From assembly GCA_036346225.1 (NCBI GenBank), contig JARFIW010001082.1:6076001-6140000 (forward strand): a DNA stretch of 64,000 nucleotides, given 5' to 3'. Numbering within the stretch: the first letter of the stretch is position 1; the number at the start of each line of letters is the position of its first letter. The stretch comes from Platerodrilus igneus (lineage: Eukaryota; Arthropoda; Insecta; Coleoptera; Lycidae). A program made the position numbers and the translations under genes. Under the pieces are notes generated by a model. It was not told the origin of the DNA. It saw nothing but the letters and a program-made list of their open reading frames with translations, and ran no database searches. Below, piece by piece: positions 39,781 to 49,858 of the stretch.

Positions 39781-40155
39781 TGAGACTTGGACAATTAAAG
39801 AAGTAGATAAGAAAAGATAGAAGCTTTTGAAACTTGGTGCTATAGGAGAATGTTAAAGATTAGCTGGACAGATAGAGTAACAAACGAGGAAGTTTATAGA
39901 AGGATAGGTGAGGAACCCTGTATGTGGAAACAATTGAAGGTCAGGAGAGATAGAATGATAGGGCACCAGTTAAGACATGAGGGACTATTTAGTAAAGTCT
40001 TAGATTATAGACTACCAAATAAAAATAGAGTAGGAAGGCCTAGACAAAGCTATATTAGTCAAATTATTAGAGATTTAGGTTGTGAAGGGTATGCAGACCT
40101 TTTTAGACTAGCTCAGAATAGACAAGAATTTAGAGCTGCGTCAAACCGACTTTAA
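39781..40155 (+). pseudogene. RTE polymerase C-terminal tail
   Basis: After the frameshift near 39747 the sequence can be followed as YVWSVLLYGSETWTIKEVD, then a second frameshift near 39817, then 39850-40155 open. That last piece contains MLKISWTDRVTNEEV, a GHQLRHEGL segment and GRPRQSYISQIIRDLGCEG. It ends AASNRL before a stop. This is the normal end of RTE polymerase proteins. Confidence 0.88.
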
Positions 40156-40394
40156 GTTCGAAAACAAAACAAAAAAATAAAAATCAGGTAACTAAATGTC
40201 ACCATGACATAACTCACAATTAGTTAGCGGTCTGGCGTGTTGGTAGCGTTTCGTTGCTTAAGCCTTACCATAACATATAATTTAACACTTTTCCTTTTTG
40301 AAGCGGATAACCAGGTTATTTTTCATTTCCTTATAAATGGTAATCATGTAAACATGTTAGAGTTCTTTAACAACCATCAGGTTGCTAATATCTA

Positions 40395-40579
40395 TGTAGA
40401 GCCAGGTGGATAGGAAAAAGATAGGATATAGGAAGACCTAGACCAAACTATATTAGTCAAATTATTAGAAATTTAGGTTGTGAAGGGTATGTAGAGCTTT
40501 TTAGATTAGCACAGAATGAAAAAGAAGTTAGAGCTGCGTCAAACCGACCTTAAGTAAGGTCGAAAACAAAATGATGATG
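40395..40579 (+). repeat. Second copy of the RTE 3' end, inside the same insertion
   Basis: Sequence from about 40395 repeats the last 150 or so coding bases of the RTE with substitutions (GRPRPNYISQIIRNLGCEG equivalent). It continues past the stop into AGTAAGGTCGAAAACAAAATGATGATG and ends at the target duplication. 40160-40394 between the two 3' ends is unrelated AT-rich sequence. Confidence 0.85.
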
Positions 40580-40599
40580 AAGCACAGGCTCAAATTGTT

Positions 40600-40699
40600 T
40601 CCCGTTTTCTTCCTGGCACATAGTTGGTGGAGATTTCTTGACAAAGTCGTTGCTGTAATAGAGCGCAAGAAAAAAATTGAAGTACAGGTAGCGACGACT

Positions 40700-40739
<40 letters not shown>

Positions 40740-41095
40740 AGTCGTCGCTACCTCTACTTTAATTTTTTTTCTTCGCGTAAAAGTTAATATCTTTTTATTT
40801 TGGCTTGGAATCTAAACTCTGTCGCAGACGTATTGGGCGCTGGTGTACCTAAATGGAGATTTATTGACAAAATCGTTCCTTTTATAGAAAGCAAGAAAAA
40901 AAATTAAAATAGAGATAGCGGCGACTTGATATATATTATGTAAAAGTTAATTGCTTTTTATTTGGGCTTGAAATCTAAAATTCTGTCGCAGACGTATAAG
41001 GCGCTGGTGTACCTAAATAGAGATTTCTTGACAAAATAGTTGCATTCATAGAAGGCCAGAAAAAATTAAAGTACAGGTAGCAGCCACTTGACATT
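40600..41095 (+). repeat. ~165-bp tandem repeat with an inverted arm around (TA)n
   Basis: Three direct units share GAGATTTCTTGACAAAAT, a GCAAGAAAAAAATT-like run and GGTAGCGACGACTTGATATA (near 40630, 40854 and 41022). The connecting segment TCTGTCGCAGACGTATT.GGCGCTGGTGTACC is present twice. Between units one and two an inverted copy of the unit's end (ATCAAGTCGTCGCTACCTC, from 40737) follows the TA run at 40702-40737. This gives a long potential hairpin. Confidence 0.8.
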
Positions 41096-41339
41096 CATTA
41101 CAAAAACGGAATAACCTTTGATATAATGGTTTAGTATATGCAGAAATTTAGATTTTTAGTAAGATTATATATGTGCTTCTGAAGATTTCATAAGAAAACA
41201 CAATTTTCATCAGGAAATTACCAAAGTTCTGATTGGTAGAGGGGGCGTGTCTATTTGAAGAGGCGGAGTTATGGTTGCCAACTTTAGCCACTAGCTTCAC
41301 TGACGTAAAATTTCTTATCCTAAGGAAGTAGAAACGGAA
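41096..41339. other. No recognisable gene
   Basis: A patch at 41230-41270 (GGGGGCGTGTC and GAGGCGGAGTTATGG) is GC-rich, but I cannot assign it to a gene or element. Confidence 0.4.
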
Positions 41340-41490
41340 TGAACTAACATTAAATCAAGCTTAGACATGGCGGACAGAGATATTCTGAGGAATACACAAA
41401 AAGAAAGTAAGAAACCATGAATAACAAAGGCAATCCTGAATTTAATAGAAGAAGAACGAAAATACAAAAATAGATCAGACGAAACAGGAA

Positions 41491-41746
41491 ATGAATTTTA
41501 AGGATATAAAACCGTATAGAAATAACATAAGAGATGTGGGTGAAAACGCCATTATAGAAAATGTAGAGAATGTGGTTAGATGGCAAATATATACGAGAAA
41601 TTTATATGCAGGAGAGGAACTAACAGCATTAGAACAGGAATCAGACATTGAAAAGGATGACTTGGGATATCCTATACTTAGAGATGAGCATTAGAGAGAT
41701 CATTAAAGGGTCTGAAAAATTGAAAAATAGTAAGGGCGCTGGGTAC

Positions 41747-41794
<48 letters not shown>

Positions 41795-42830
41795 CAGGCG
41801 AGATACCCACATATTTCAAACGTAACCTCATAGTCACTATACCAAAAAAGAGTGGCTTCGATAGATGTGTAAATTTTTGAACAATAAGCTTGACAGTACA
41901 AGTGTCAAAAATATTAACTGCAATTGTACAAAGACGAATAGAAAAACGGGCTGAAGAAATACTAGGCGAAGATCAATTTGGGTTTAGGCGAAACAGGGGA
42001 ACACTAGAGGCTATTTTATCTCTGAGGGTGATAATAGAGAAAATAATAAAAAACTGGGAAAACGTGTATATAGAGTTTGTAGACCTGGAAAAAGCATTCA
42101 ACAATGTAAAATGGAAAAAAATGTTCGAAATACTCAAAAAGATTGGAATGAGATTTAGGGATAGACGTATAGTGCATAGCTTATACAAAGAGCAAACAGC
42201 GGTAATAGAATTAGAACAAGAACGTAGAGAAGTAAATATTAGGAAACGGGTGAGACAGAGATGTGCCCTAACCACATTAATTTTTAACTTGTACATCGAA
42301 GAGGCAATGAATATTGTCAAATGCAAGAAGACATTTGGAATTATTATGCGGATTGATGTGCTTAGATTTGCAGAGGATATAGCGGTACTAGCATCTAGCA
42401 AGGAAGAGTTCGAAGCTGCTCTTAATGAAATGGAAACAGTTCTAATGAGGTGATACGGTATGAAAATTAACAAAGGAGAGGGAAAATAAATCAAAAAAAG
42501 GATACAAATAGGTAACGATAACTTACTAGAGGTTAAGGATTTCTGCTACCTAGGAAGCCAAATAACGCAAGATGGGAAGAGCGTAAAAGATATAAAACAA
42601 ATATTAGCACAAGATTGTGCTACATCTCAGAAGAAAAAGCACTACTATGTTCAAAGACAACATACAATGAAACAAGGAAAATATTGCTTAAAATATATAT
42701 ATGAAGCACAGTACTGTACGGCTGTGAAACCTGCTCAGTAGGAGGACCGGACAGGAAAAAGATAGAAGCCTTTGAAATGTGGTGTTAGAAACGTATGTAT
42801 TATGAACAGACAAAGATAGAAACAAAAAGA
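41491..42830 (+). pseudogene. RTE reverse transcriptase, active site altered
   Basis: The frame 41491-41694 gives the pre-RT region. After the TA run, GEIPTYFKRNLIVTIPKKSG leads into the main open piece 41890-42453. This has GEDQFGFRRNRGT, FVDLEKAFNNV, VRQRCALTTLIFN (family usually VRQGC.LSP.IFN) and LRFAEDIAVL. The active-site box FADD has become FAED, with a glutamate in place of the first catalytic aspartate. Beyond 42453 the tail continues in broken frames with a KDFCYLGSQIT-type segment. The changes in two catalytic motifs and the frame breaks make this inactive. Confidence 0.85.
41749..41792. repeat. (TA)n microsatellite inside RTE coding region
   Basis: A 44-base AT run lies between the KGAGYR-type motif and GEIPTYFK of the RTE reverse transcriptase, replacing the sequence expected there. 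Confidence 0.9.
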
Positions 42831-42959
42831 TACTAAAAATAGTAGATGAAGAAAGATATATGTGAAAAATCGTACAAAATAGGAGGCATAGGAAAATAGA
42901 GAGGTAAAGGTAGACCTAGGTTAGAGTATTGCACACAGATAGTCAAAAATGTAGGATGT

Positions 42960-43965
42960 GGGAATATCAGGAAAATGTGTAGGCTAGCTCAGAATAGAAA
43001 TCAATGGAGGTACGCATCCACCCCAGTTTCTAATAACGAAAAAATAACTGTACTTAAACCTGATGATTATTATAAACAAATACAGGTATTGGTTTTGCAA
43101 TTTTCTAAGCTAATCTTAAATGTGCGAAAGGATTTACTGGAAAACTATTAATTCGGCAAATGTCTACGTATTGAAGGATCTTGGTAGCCACAGGCTGCTT
43201 AACCCCCTTCACATACTACTGAATCTCGGTGAAATAGGTCATATAATTAGAAAACAACAGAAGGGGAACCGAGCTGTATCTAGGTAGTGGGAATTTCAGG
43301 GATTTCTATAGGCTAGCTCAGAGTAGAAATAAGTGGAGGTACGCGTTCAATCAGTTTGAAAACGGAAAACCAATGACGAAAAAATAATTACACTTAAATC
43401 TGATAATTATTATAAACAATTAATTGTTGGTTTTGAAATATTTTCAACTAATACTAATTATGCGAGAGGATATATTGGAAAACTATTAATTCGGCAAATG
43501 GTTAAGTGTTGAGGGATCTTGGTAGCCACAGGCTGCTTAACCCCCTTCACATACTACTGAATCTCGGTGAAATAGATCATATAATTAGGAAACAACAGAA
43601 GGGGAACCGAGCTGTATCTAGGCTGTGGGAATTTCAGGGAACTGTTTAAGCTAGCTCAGAGTAGAAATAAGTGGAGGTACGCGTTCAATCAGTTTGAAAA
43701 CGGAAAACTAATGACGAAAAAAATAATTACACTTAAATCTGAAGATTATTATAAACAATTAATTGTTGGTTTTGAAATATTTTCAACTAATACTGATTAT
43801 GCGGGAAGATATATTGGAAAACTGTTAATTCGCGGCAAATGTTCAAGTATTGAGAGATCTTGGTAGCCACAGGTTGCTTAACCCCTTCACATACCACTGA
43901 ATATTGGGGAAGTAGGGTATATATTTGTAAAACAATAGAAGGGGAACCGATCTGCATCTAACAAG
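42960..43965 (+). repeat. ~340-bp tandem array derived from an RTE 3' end
   Basis: Three successive units share the blocks GGCTAGCTCAGAGTAGAAAT, GATTATTATAAAC, GGTAGCCACAGGCTGCTTAA, and AGAAGGGGAACCGAGCTGTA. The GGTAGCCACAGG block starts at 43183, 43521 and 43862, giving spacings of 338 and 341. The first unit begins with the authentic C-terminal coding end of the decayed RTE element. The array is therefore an amplification of RTE 3' end plus flanking sequence. Units two and three are more alike than unit one. Confidence 0.9.
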
Positions 43966-44370
43966 AAAGATCAGGGGCTATGATCGAAGACAACAAATAG
44001 CAAGAAGAAAATTGTTGAAAGCATATGTGTAGAGCAGCGCACAGTACGTCTCTGAAATAGGGGCAGTAGGAGAAGCAGACAGAAAATCGATAGAAGCCTT
44101 TTGGGATGTTGTGATTCAGATGTATGAGGATGATTGTATGGACAGACAATGTTAATAACAAAGAAGTTATAGAAATAGTAGGGGAATAAAAATATCTGTA
44201 GAAAACAAAACAAAATGGGAGAAATAGAAGAGCAGGATTACGTAATAAGACATTTTTTGAGGAATAGTGCGGAATATATTACAAGCAGGGATAGGAAAAA
44301 AAGAGGTAGAAGTAATTTTCTAAAAGTGTTGTGCAGACAAAGATTGATAAATTTAGAGCTATAAGTTCAG
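43966..44370 (+). pseudogene. RTE polymerase C-terminal fragment
   Basis: The fragment starts with LLKAYV-like sequence near 44010. It continues with GAVGEADRKSIEAF, a motif that mirrors the SETWTI..D.K.IEAFE region of RTE proteins, and ends in KKRGRSNFLKVLCRQRLINLE. Several stops lie between. It directly follows the tandem array and is probably a further truncated copy. Confidence 0.65.
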
Positions 44371-44394
44371 TAGCTAATGCCAAGCGTAACCGTG

Positions 44395-45330
44395 TAAAGA
44401 CGGTTTGTTCACAAAAAATAATCAACGTGCTCAAGAAACTATGCTAAAAAATCCACGGAAATCAACTAGACGTCTATCCTTTCAATTACACATCAAGTGA
44501 ACGTCATACCAGAACATGTTGAAAGAGTTGCGTATGCGAGGTATACTAAGTAAGAGCGATGCAAACACTAAAGTCTAAGGGACTATGCAAAACGGCAACA
44601 TTTTTACGAATGGTTCCTCGCTAATGCCGCTGATGGTTACCTGGATCCAAATATTTACTTTTTCACAGATGAAGCATGGTTCCACCTTAGCGGGTACATG
44701 AACTCTCAAAACACTCGTTATTGGTCAACGAACAATCTCGGGGAACGCTTTGAAGTGCCTCTGCATGATGGAAACATAGGCGTTTGGAGTGCAGTTTCAG
44801 CCCTACGAATTGTAGGCTTCATTTTCTTTAATAACACCGTGACCTCTGAAGTGTATGCAAAGGAATTGTTCCAACCATTCAAAGCGCAGTTGACGGAGGA
44901 TGAACGAGAGTATGCGTTTTCCAACAAGATGGTGCCACGGGACATACCTTCACAGTTTTCAATGTCACACGTCCATACAATTTTCGGACAAAACTTACAG
45001 TAGTTTCCGCAGGTTTATGGCCTCCCAGATCACCCGTTCTGTCTGTCTGCGTTTTTTATTTGTGGGGTAACTTAAAGAGTAAAGTGTACACTAACAACCC
45101 GCGTACAATTGAAGAGTTGAAAACGAACATTCGGAATATAATTGCGGAAACCACACCAAATGAACTGACAAAAGTTTTCTAAAACATGTTAAGACGTACT
45201 AATTTGTGTATCGAACTTCACGGTGAACACTTTCAACACCTCCTATTGAATGTGTAGTATGTTTTTATTCATAATATTCTGTATTTACTACTTTTAAATA
45301 AATACCGGCCCATTCATCTTCGCCACCCTG
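44395..45330 (+). pseudogene. Tc1-mariner transposase relic with right terminus
   Basis: Decayed N-terminal sequence from about 44400 (NPRKSTRRLSFQL) leads into LANAADGYLDPNIYFFTDEAWFHLS, holding the first catalytic aspartate. The open frame 44698-45003 follows (SQNTRYWSTNN and a GVWSAVSALRIVGFIFF segment). The second catalytic region is frameshifted near 44940. The third appears as PRSPVLS..VFYLWG with the aspartate lost. The C-terminus HGEHFQHLLLN ends at about 45254. The right inverted end reads CATCTTCGCCACCCTG and is followed by TA. The left end is missing. This lineage differs from the other Tc1-mariner relics in the window. Confidence 0.82.
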
Positions 45331-45505
45331 TATATAGACACGATTTTTAAAAAAAAATTGTCTTACAAAGACGAAATCAAATCATTGAGCTTACGACTTC
45401 ATAGACAAAAAATTTTCTAGAAACAAAAAACCCGCTCAATCCGACTATCCTATTCTTAGTGTAACCCAAAAACGGGATTCCTTTAATTCTATTTTGATTA
45501 CTCAC

Positions 45506-45757
45506 CTACTATAACCGTGGTAATCCCATCCTTATTAATTTCAATTTCTTTGGTATTGTTTCCTACATTTAAAAAATCCGATATAGACAACGACGATGCA
45601 ATAATCCGTCTTCTTTCTTCAAAATTAAGGTAATCCAAACTGTTACTTCTCTGTGGTGCCACAATAGCAACACTTTTAGTTTTATTCCCGCTATTATTTT
45701 TTTCGGTTAACATTGGTGTTGGTATTAAACAAACACCATTTACTTTCATGGACATTT
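45506..45757 (-). CDS. Candidate host-gene exon, function unknown
   Basis: The frame on the minus strand runs through MSMKVNGVCLIPTPMLTEKN (possible start ATG at 45757) and APQRSNSLDYLNFEERRRII, then ASSLSISDFLNV, and reaches GITTVIV. There it meets a textbook splice donor, TAG|GTGAGT, with the intron beginning at 45505. An upstream acceptor is possible at GGTCGTAG just before the ATG. The short charged linker-like protein with a compact SLDYLNFEERRRIIASSLS motif does not resemble any transposon protein and is uninterrupted. I cannot name the family. If real, this is the only host coding exon seen, and it implies that the neighbouring repeats lie in introns. Start, acceptor and identity are uncertain. 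Confidence 0.45.
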
Positions 45758-47355
45758 CACTACGACCGAACACATATTATTTATTATACTATATATATAT
45801 ATATACATTAAATTTTAACTATGCAACTTGTGTTGTGAATAATAAAACCGGCTTACGTACAGTAGAGGCAATAAAATTGGATGAATACTACAAGACATCA
45901 TCGCTATTACACCACAAGCCACCTGTTGTACACACAGGTTAATACCAGAATAACGCATGATTGCACCTCGCCCATATAAAATTTCATCAATATAAATTTT
46001 AGAACCTTTTGTTTCAGTATCAAGTTATCACACAGAAAGCGCTAATGATATTTATTCTAATTTTACGTTACGATACAACGCGATGTAGTAGATTTCGATT
46101 TTTATTTAACAATCTAAAACATACACAGCCCACCGATCTTTCGTTCGTACTGATCCGTAGTCCGGCGCCAGCATTCATGTTTCCGATGGTTCACGGAGTG
46201 CAATTCCCCCCTGTTTCATATCCAATTTACGTACAGTCAACATGAATGAAGTTATTTCACTTGCACTGATGGATTAAAATGCGGGTTGAAGTAGTAACAG
46301 TTTATAATGGCGGACACATTCTCAACGAGATCACTTAACAAGGGAGCGAAAATAAGTAACTATGGAGATATGCATTCAGTTTTCGCCCCCAGTTCTTCCT
46401 CCACGACGTATCGTATTTTTAAACACCAACGGTCTATCCATCTATCCACTCAACTCTTAAAATTTTAATTGTAGAACCAATTTTGTGCTATATAGTGGGT
46501 CTCGTGATTGCAAAGGATGGAAATGCTTTCTGTTATGTAGTCAATATTGCTTGTTTTAACTTAATTATGATTAACCATTAGTATTCATAACCAAAACGCG
46601 TGTTCAGTTTTTTATAGTTATTCTGAATCTCCACACACGGCGTGATAATAAATGTTTAGAAAGAATTAGAAACAAAAAAGCTAATGCTACATGCTGAAAA
46701 ATGTTTTAGCACTTAAATCGCTAATGAGCATTAATCTAGTCTCACAGTTACGCAATCGAAATTTGACGTCTAACGAAACGTATACAATTTCTTGTGTAAA
46801 CTATACAGGGCGCTTTTATAAATGAATTATCTATTTCAGAAAGCCCGCGCGTCACATTTCAACAAAGGTTTTTTATAAAATTCAACTCATGATGGAGAGT
46901 TGCGAAACGTTTATTAAGACTGTAAGGCGTAGCATATACAATATTTTAGACCGTTGACGTTCTATCTTCGTAGTGCTTGCTGCATGTTAATTCAAGACCT
47001 AAACGTGTTTTATTGATATTTCTATATATAGGTATACTGTTAAAAAGTCTGGAAACGGTCAAAATCTCGAAAACGAAACGTTTCTGAGAAAAATGTTTTA
47101 GAAGCAAAGTTAAACAATTTTAAAAATTCTATGCTTTAATCATATCCGTTTGACCTTGGATGGAAGCGTCTAGTCGAGTTCAAGATAACTACTTGTTTTA
47201 AATGAAATACCTAAATTCTTATGATTCAGTTTCCAAAACACTGGTTGATGGCCATTTTATTAAGAACTGTCCAAGTTGTGAGCTTCGGAGTTTATGGTGC
47301 AGTCTGCATTAGTATTATTAAGTCACGGATACGAGTATGTAAAAGATCAATTCGC
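45758..47355. other. Mostly unassigned DNA; short plus-strand frame at 46307
   Basis: A 53-codon plus-strand frame starts at ATAATGGCGG (46307-46468; MADTFSTRSLNKG) in a patch less AT-rich than its surroundings. It is divergent to the candidate exon. A transposon-like end motif ACAGGGCGCTTTT lies at about 46806 without a partner. A short TA run is at 45788-45806. Nothing else is recognised. Confidence 0.35.
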
Positions 47356-47366
47356 AGTACGTCAAA

Positions 47367-47669
47367 TGGCGGTTCTGTGGCGTAGTGGTATGTGTGTGAC
47401 TACTACGCCCAAGGTCCCGGGTTCGAATGAATCCCGACACGGTCCGCTTGAAAAATGTTAGGCGAGTATTTTTCACAAAAATACATCCTCGTTCGGATGA
47501 GAAGTAAAATGGAGGTCCCGTGTGTGAGTGTTGTCACGCACGTTATACAGATCCCTACCTTGATTGAAATAGCAAAGGTTCGGCAAAATTCAAAATTTCC
47601 AGGTAAAAAAAAACTTGCTTCCTGGTCAATGTAGTACCTTCGGGTGGAGCATTGGAAAATCACATGTAA
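47367..47669 (+). repeat. tRNA-derived SINE, copy B
   Basis: The unit begins with a tRNA-like head: A box TGGCGTAGTGGTA at 47378-47390 and B box GGGTTCGAATGAATCCC at about 47419-47435, which has a four-base insertion relative to the consensus. The body matches copy A at 16759-17037 throughout. It is enclosed by a perfect 11-base duplication AGTACGTCAAA at 47356-47366 and 47670-47680. No long A tail is present; the 3' end reads ATCACATGTAA. Confidence 0.88.
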
Positions 47670-47722
47670 AGTACGTCAAACCAAAATAATTTCTTTTGCA
47701 CAGAAAGACATTACTTTCGGTA

Positions 47723-47916
47723 TGTGTAAAATATTTCAGGCCTTCTGCGTGCGTCGATAGACCTAAGGGTAGTAGAGGGAGTAAGTAAGGGGTTACTGTA
47801 ACTTGTTGTTCAGAGATATAGAAGAACGTAAGAAGCTTTCATGATGTGTAGTCGCTTAGCTTGATTTATATTTAAATAAACCTTTCTTTAAACTTGATGT
47901 TGTTTAATGCATTACA
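47723..47916 (+). repeat. 5' LTR of the BEL/Pao element
   Basis: 194 bases, starting TGTGTAAAAT and ending GCATTACA, with TGTAA/TTACA inverted ends. An AATAAA signal at about 47876-47881 (TTTAAATAAACC) could serve polyadenylation. It matches the split 3' LTR apart from one substitution near 47814 and small differences near 47902. Confidence 0.95.
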
Positions 47917-47929
47917 AGATTACAACAAC

Positions 47930-47950
47930 TTTGGTGCCGAAACACGGGAA
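47930..47950 (+). promoter_or_regulatory. Primer-binding site
   Basis: TTGGTGCCGAAACACGGGAA begins 14 bases after the 5' LTR. It has the TGG start expected of a sequence complementary to a tRNA 3' end and resembles primer sites of other BEL/Pao elements. Confidence 0.75.
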
Positions 47951-48047
47951 GACCTGGTGATAAATATAAACGAGCTTTAACGTGAATATTCGGAATAACG
48001 GAACGTGAACGCGAATATTTAACAGACGGCTATACTATCGGGGCTTC

Positions 48048-49490
48048 ATGATGGAACAAGTAAAACGGACAATCTGTAGAACGCACTTAACTAAAACAGT
48101 TAATAATATAAATTCTATGCTAGAAAATAGTTTCAGTGTCGAAGACATTTATACAGCTACGTCAAAGTTAAAGCTTGCAAGTGACAATCTGAAAGAAATT
48201 GATAAGCAAATTGAACCTCTGCTTAAGGAAAATCTAGAGGACGAGTTAATGAAAAGGTATGAAAATGAAGAGGTTGCTGTAACTACGATGTCTAAGTTGG
48301 AATTTAGATTAAAACTCCCAGAAAGATCGCAGATAGAGGTTGACTCGAATTTAACGAATACGGTACCAGTAAGTAACGAAGCAAGTAGGCCGTCCTTTAC
48401 GTCAGTGAAGCTTCAACGTGTACAGTTAGCAAAGTATGATAGTACTGCAAAGGGCTGGCTTCCTTTCTGGGAACAATTCAGAAGTATGATCCACGGCAAT
48501 CAACAATAACGAACGGAGATCGATTCAACTACCTGCTAATGTATGTCACCGGAAGGGCCGCTGAAGCAATTGAGGGATTTCCTCCATCTGGAGCATTCTA
48601 TGAAGAAGCTTTGAATATATTAAAAGATCAATTTGGAAATGGGGAACAGCTAATTGAACAATATATTGATAGCATTATGAAAATCGAACCTGTAAAATTC
48701 AGAAATGACGTAAGCACTTTAAGGAAGAATTACAATCTAATTACTTCAGCTATGCGTGCTCTTGAAATCTTAGAAGTATCTAGTTCTCAGTATAACATAG
48801 TCATAATGTCGACTCTCATGAAGTCGTTGCCAACGGAATTGCGCTTAGGATTTTATCGACAAATGAAAATGAAATCATCCAATCATCTAGAAATTACTAC
48901 GAATAATTTAGAAAGTTCATCATCAAGGTCAGAGGAAGATGCAGATAGCCAGGTAAAGGATTTGTTGCAGTTTCTTAAAAACGAACTCGAGTCGTTGGAA
49001 CAAGCTTTAAAACTGGATGCAGATGGTAAAGAAAAGATGCCTCCCAACAGAGAAGAGAACGCATTACAAAGGAACAGCGTCTAGTTTATTAGTCACCCCG
49101 AACAAACGTCTTGAATGCTGTGCTTTCTGCAAGAAAGAACATGTGACGCAGATGTACCTTTGGCGAGGAAGAGAAAAATTCTAAAGGCAGCAGGAAATTG
49201 TTACCGTTGTACGAGAAATAACCATAGTGCTAAATATTGTAAAAATAGATTCTTAAGATGTAAAGAATGCAAAGGTAGGCGCGCAACAACAACGTGCGAC
49301 CCAAACTTTAAGCCAGGTAAAGATACACACAACGCTGAGACGACAGGTATTACAGTGAAATTAACGAAAGGCGAGAGTTCAATGAACATTTCGGCGCCGT
49401 CGGTGTCCAGTTTAATGACAAACATAAACAAAAATGTGCTATTGCAAACGACTTGTGTTTATGCCTTTGGCGAAAATTCAAAGAAGTTAA
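48048..49490 (+). pseudogene. BEL/Pao gag, frameshifted
   Basis: Begins at ATG 48048 (MMEQVKRTICRTHLTK), about 100 bases after the primer site. The first piece, 48048-48509, contains VQLAKYDSTAKGWLPFWEQF, a typical BEL/Pao gag motif. A frameshift leads to 48539-49084 (GRAAEAIEGFPPSG), then a short shifted stretch with ECCAFCKKEHV. The third piece, from 49115, carries zinc-knuckle cysteines in CYRCTRNNHSAKYC and CKECKGRR. It would form the particle shell and bind RNA. At least three frameshifts prevent expression. Confidence 0.88.
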
Positions 49491-49852
49491 TTAGATTAGT
49501 AATGGACGACGGTAGTCAACTTTCATTTATTAAGGAGAATCTATCAAGGGTATTAAATTTACCTGTTGTTGGACAACATAAGGTTCGTATTGCCGCGTTT
49601 GGAAATAGATCATCAATATCGTCTAAACTCTACAACCGCGTTTTAATTACTATGAAGGGACAATATACAGATGAAATTTTAACGATTGAGGCTGTGGAAG
49701 TTCCAGAAATTTGCAGGGATAATTTACATATACCTAAAGAAAGCGTGGTAGAGTATCAGAATCTGCAGCTTGCTGACAATATCCCGTTTAATATAGATCG
49801 AGCGTTAATTGTTGATGGAATTAATATACTTATAGGGGCGGACAATTACTAG
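49491..49852 (+). pseudogene. BEL/Pao aspartic protease region
   Basis: This continues the 49115 frame. RLVMDDGSQLSFIKENLS has the DDGSQ active-site form seen in BEL/Pao proteases (DTGS/DSGS in others), followed by LPVVGQHKVRIAAFGN. The end, INILIGADNY, meets an in-frame TAG at 49850 where the related protein continues into the RT region. Protease would process the polyprotein. Confidence 0.85.
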
Positions 49853-49858
49853 GCAGTA

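Larger units (their letters stand above)
36927..40579 (+). mobile_element. RTE-clade non-LTR retrotransposon with 12-bp target duplication
   Basis: The unit is flanked by a perfect duplication AAGCACAGGCTC (36915-36926 and 40580-40591). It begins with a leader containing TAGTAGGGGATAAAG and the motif CCTGCTTATCGTAAAAGGCG. It encodes endonuclease and reverse transcriptase in one direction and ends in ATGATGATG, a short tandem tail as usual for RTE. The 3' coding end occurs twice, at about 39850-40155 and again at 40395-40560, with 235 bases of unrelated DNA between. Three frameshifts interrupt an otherwise long coding region, so this is a fairly young but inactive copy. Confidence 0.9.
41340..43075 (+). 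mobile_element. Second RTE-clade element, 5' truncated and decayed
   Basis: The endonuclease is missing; the copy starts within the linker before RT (KAILNLIEEERKYKN near 41435) and runs to the C-terminal tail LAQNRNQWRYAST near 43015. It belongs to a different RTE family from the element at 36.9 kb, judging by protein differences. A (TA)n run (41749-41792) sits within the coding region where about 20-30 residues are missing. Stops and frameshifts are common. Confidence 0.85.

Noticed and set aside
41973..42494. 173-codon minus-strand frame
   Set aside because: Antisense to the second RTE reverse transcriptase for the same reason.
46800..46830. Transposon end ACAGGGCGCTTTT
   Set aside because: No inverse partner, no transposase nearby and no duplication; too little evidence to define an element.
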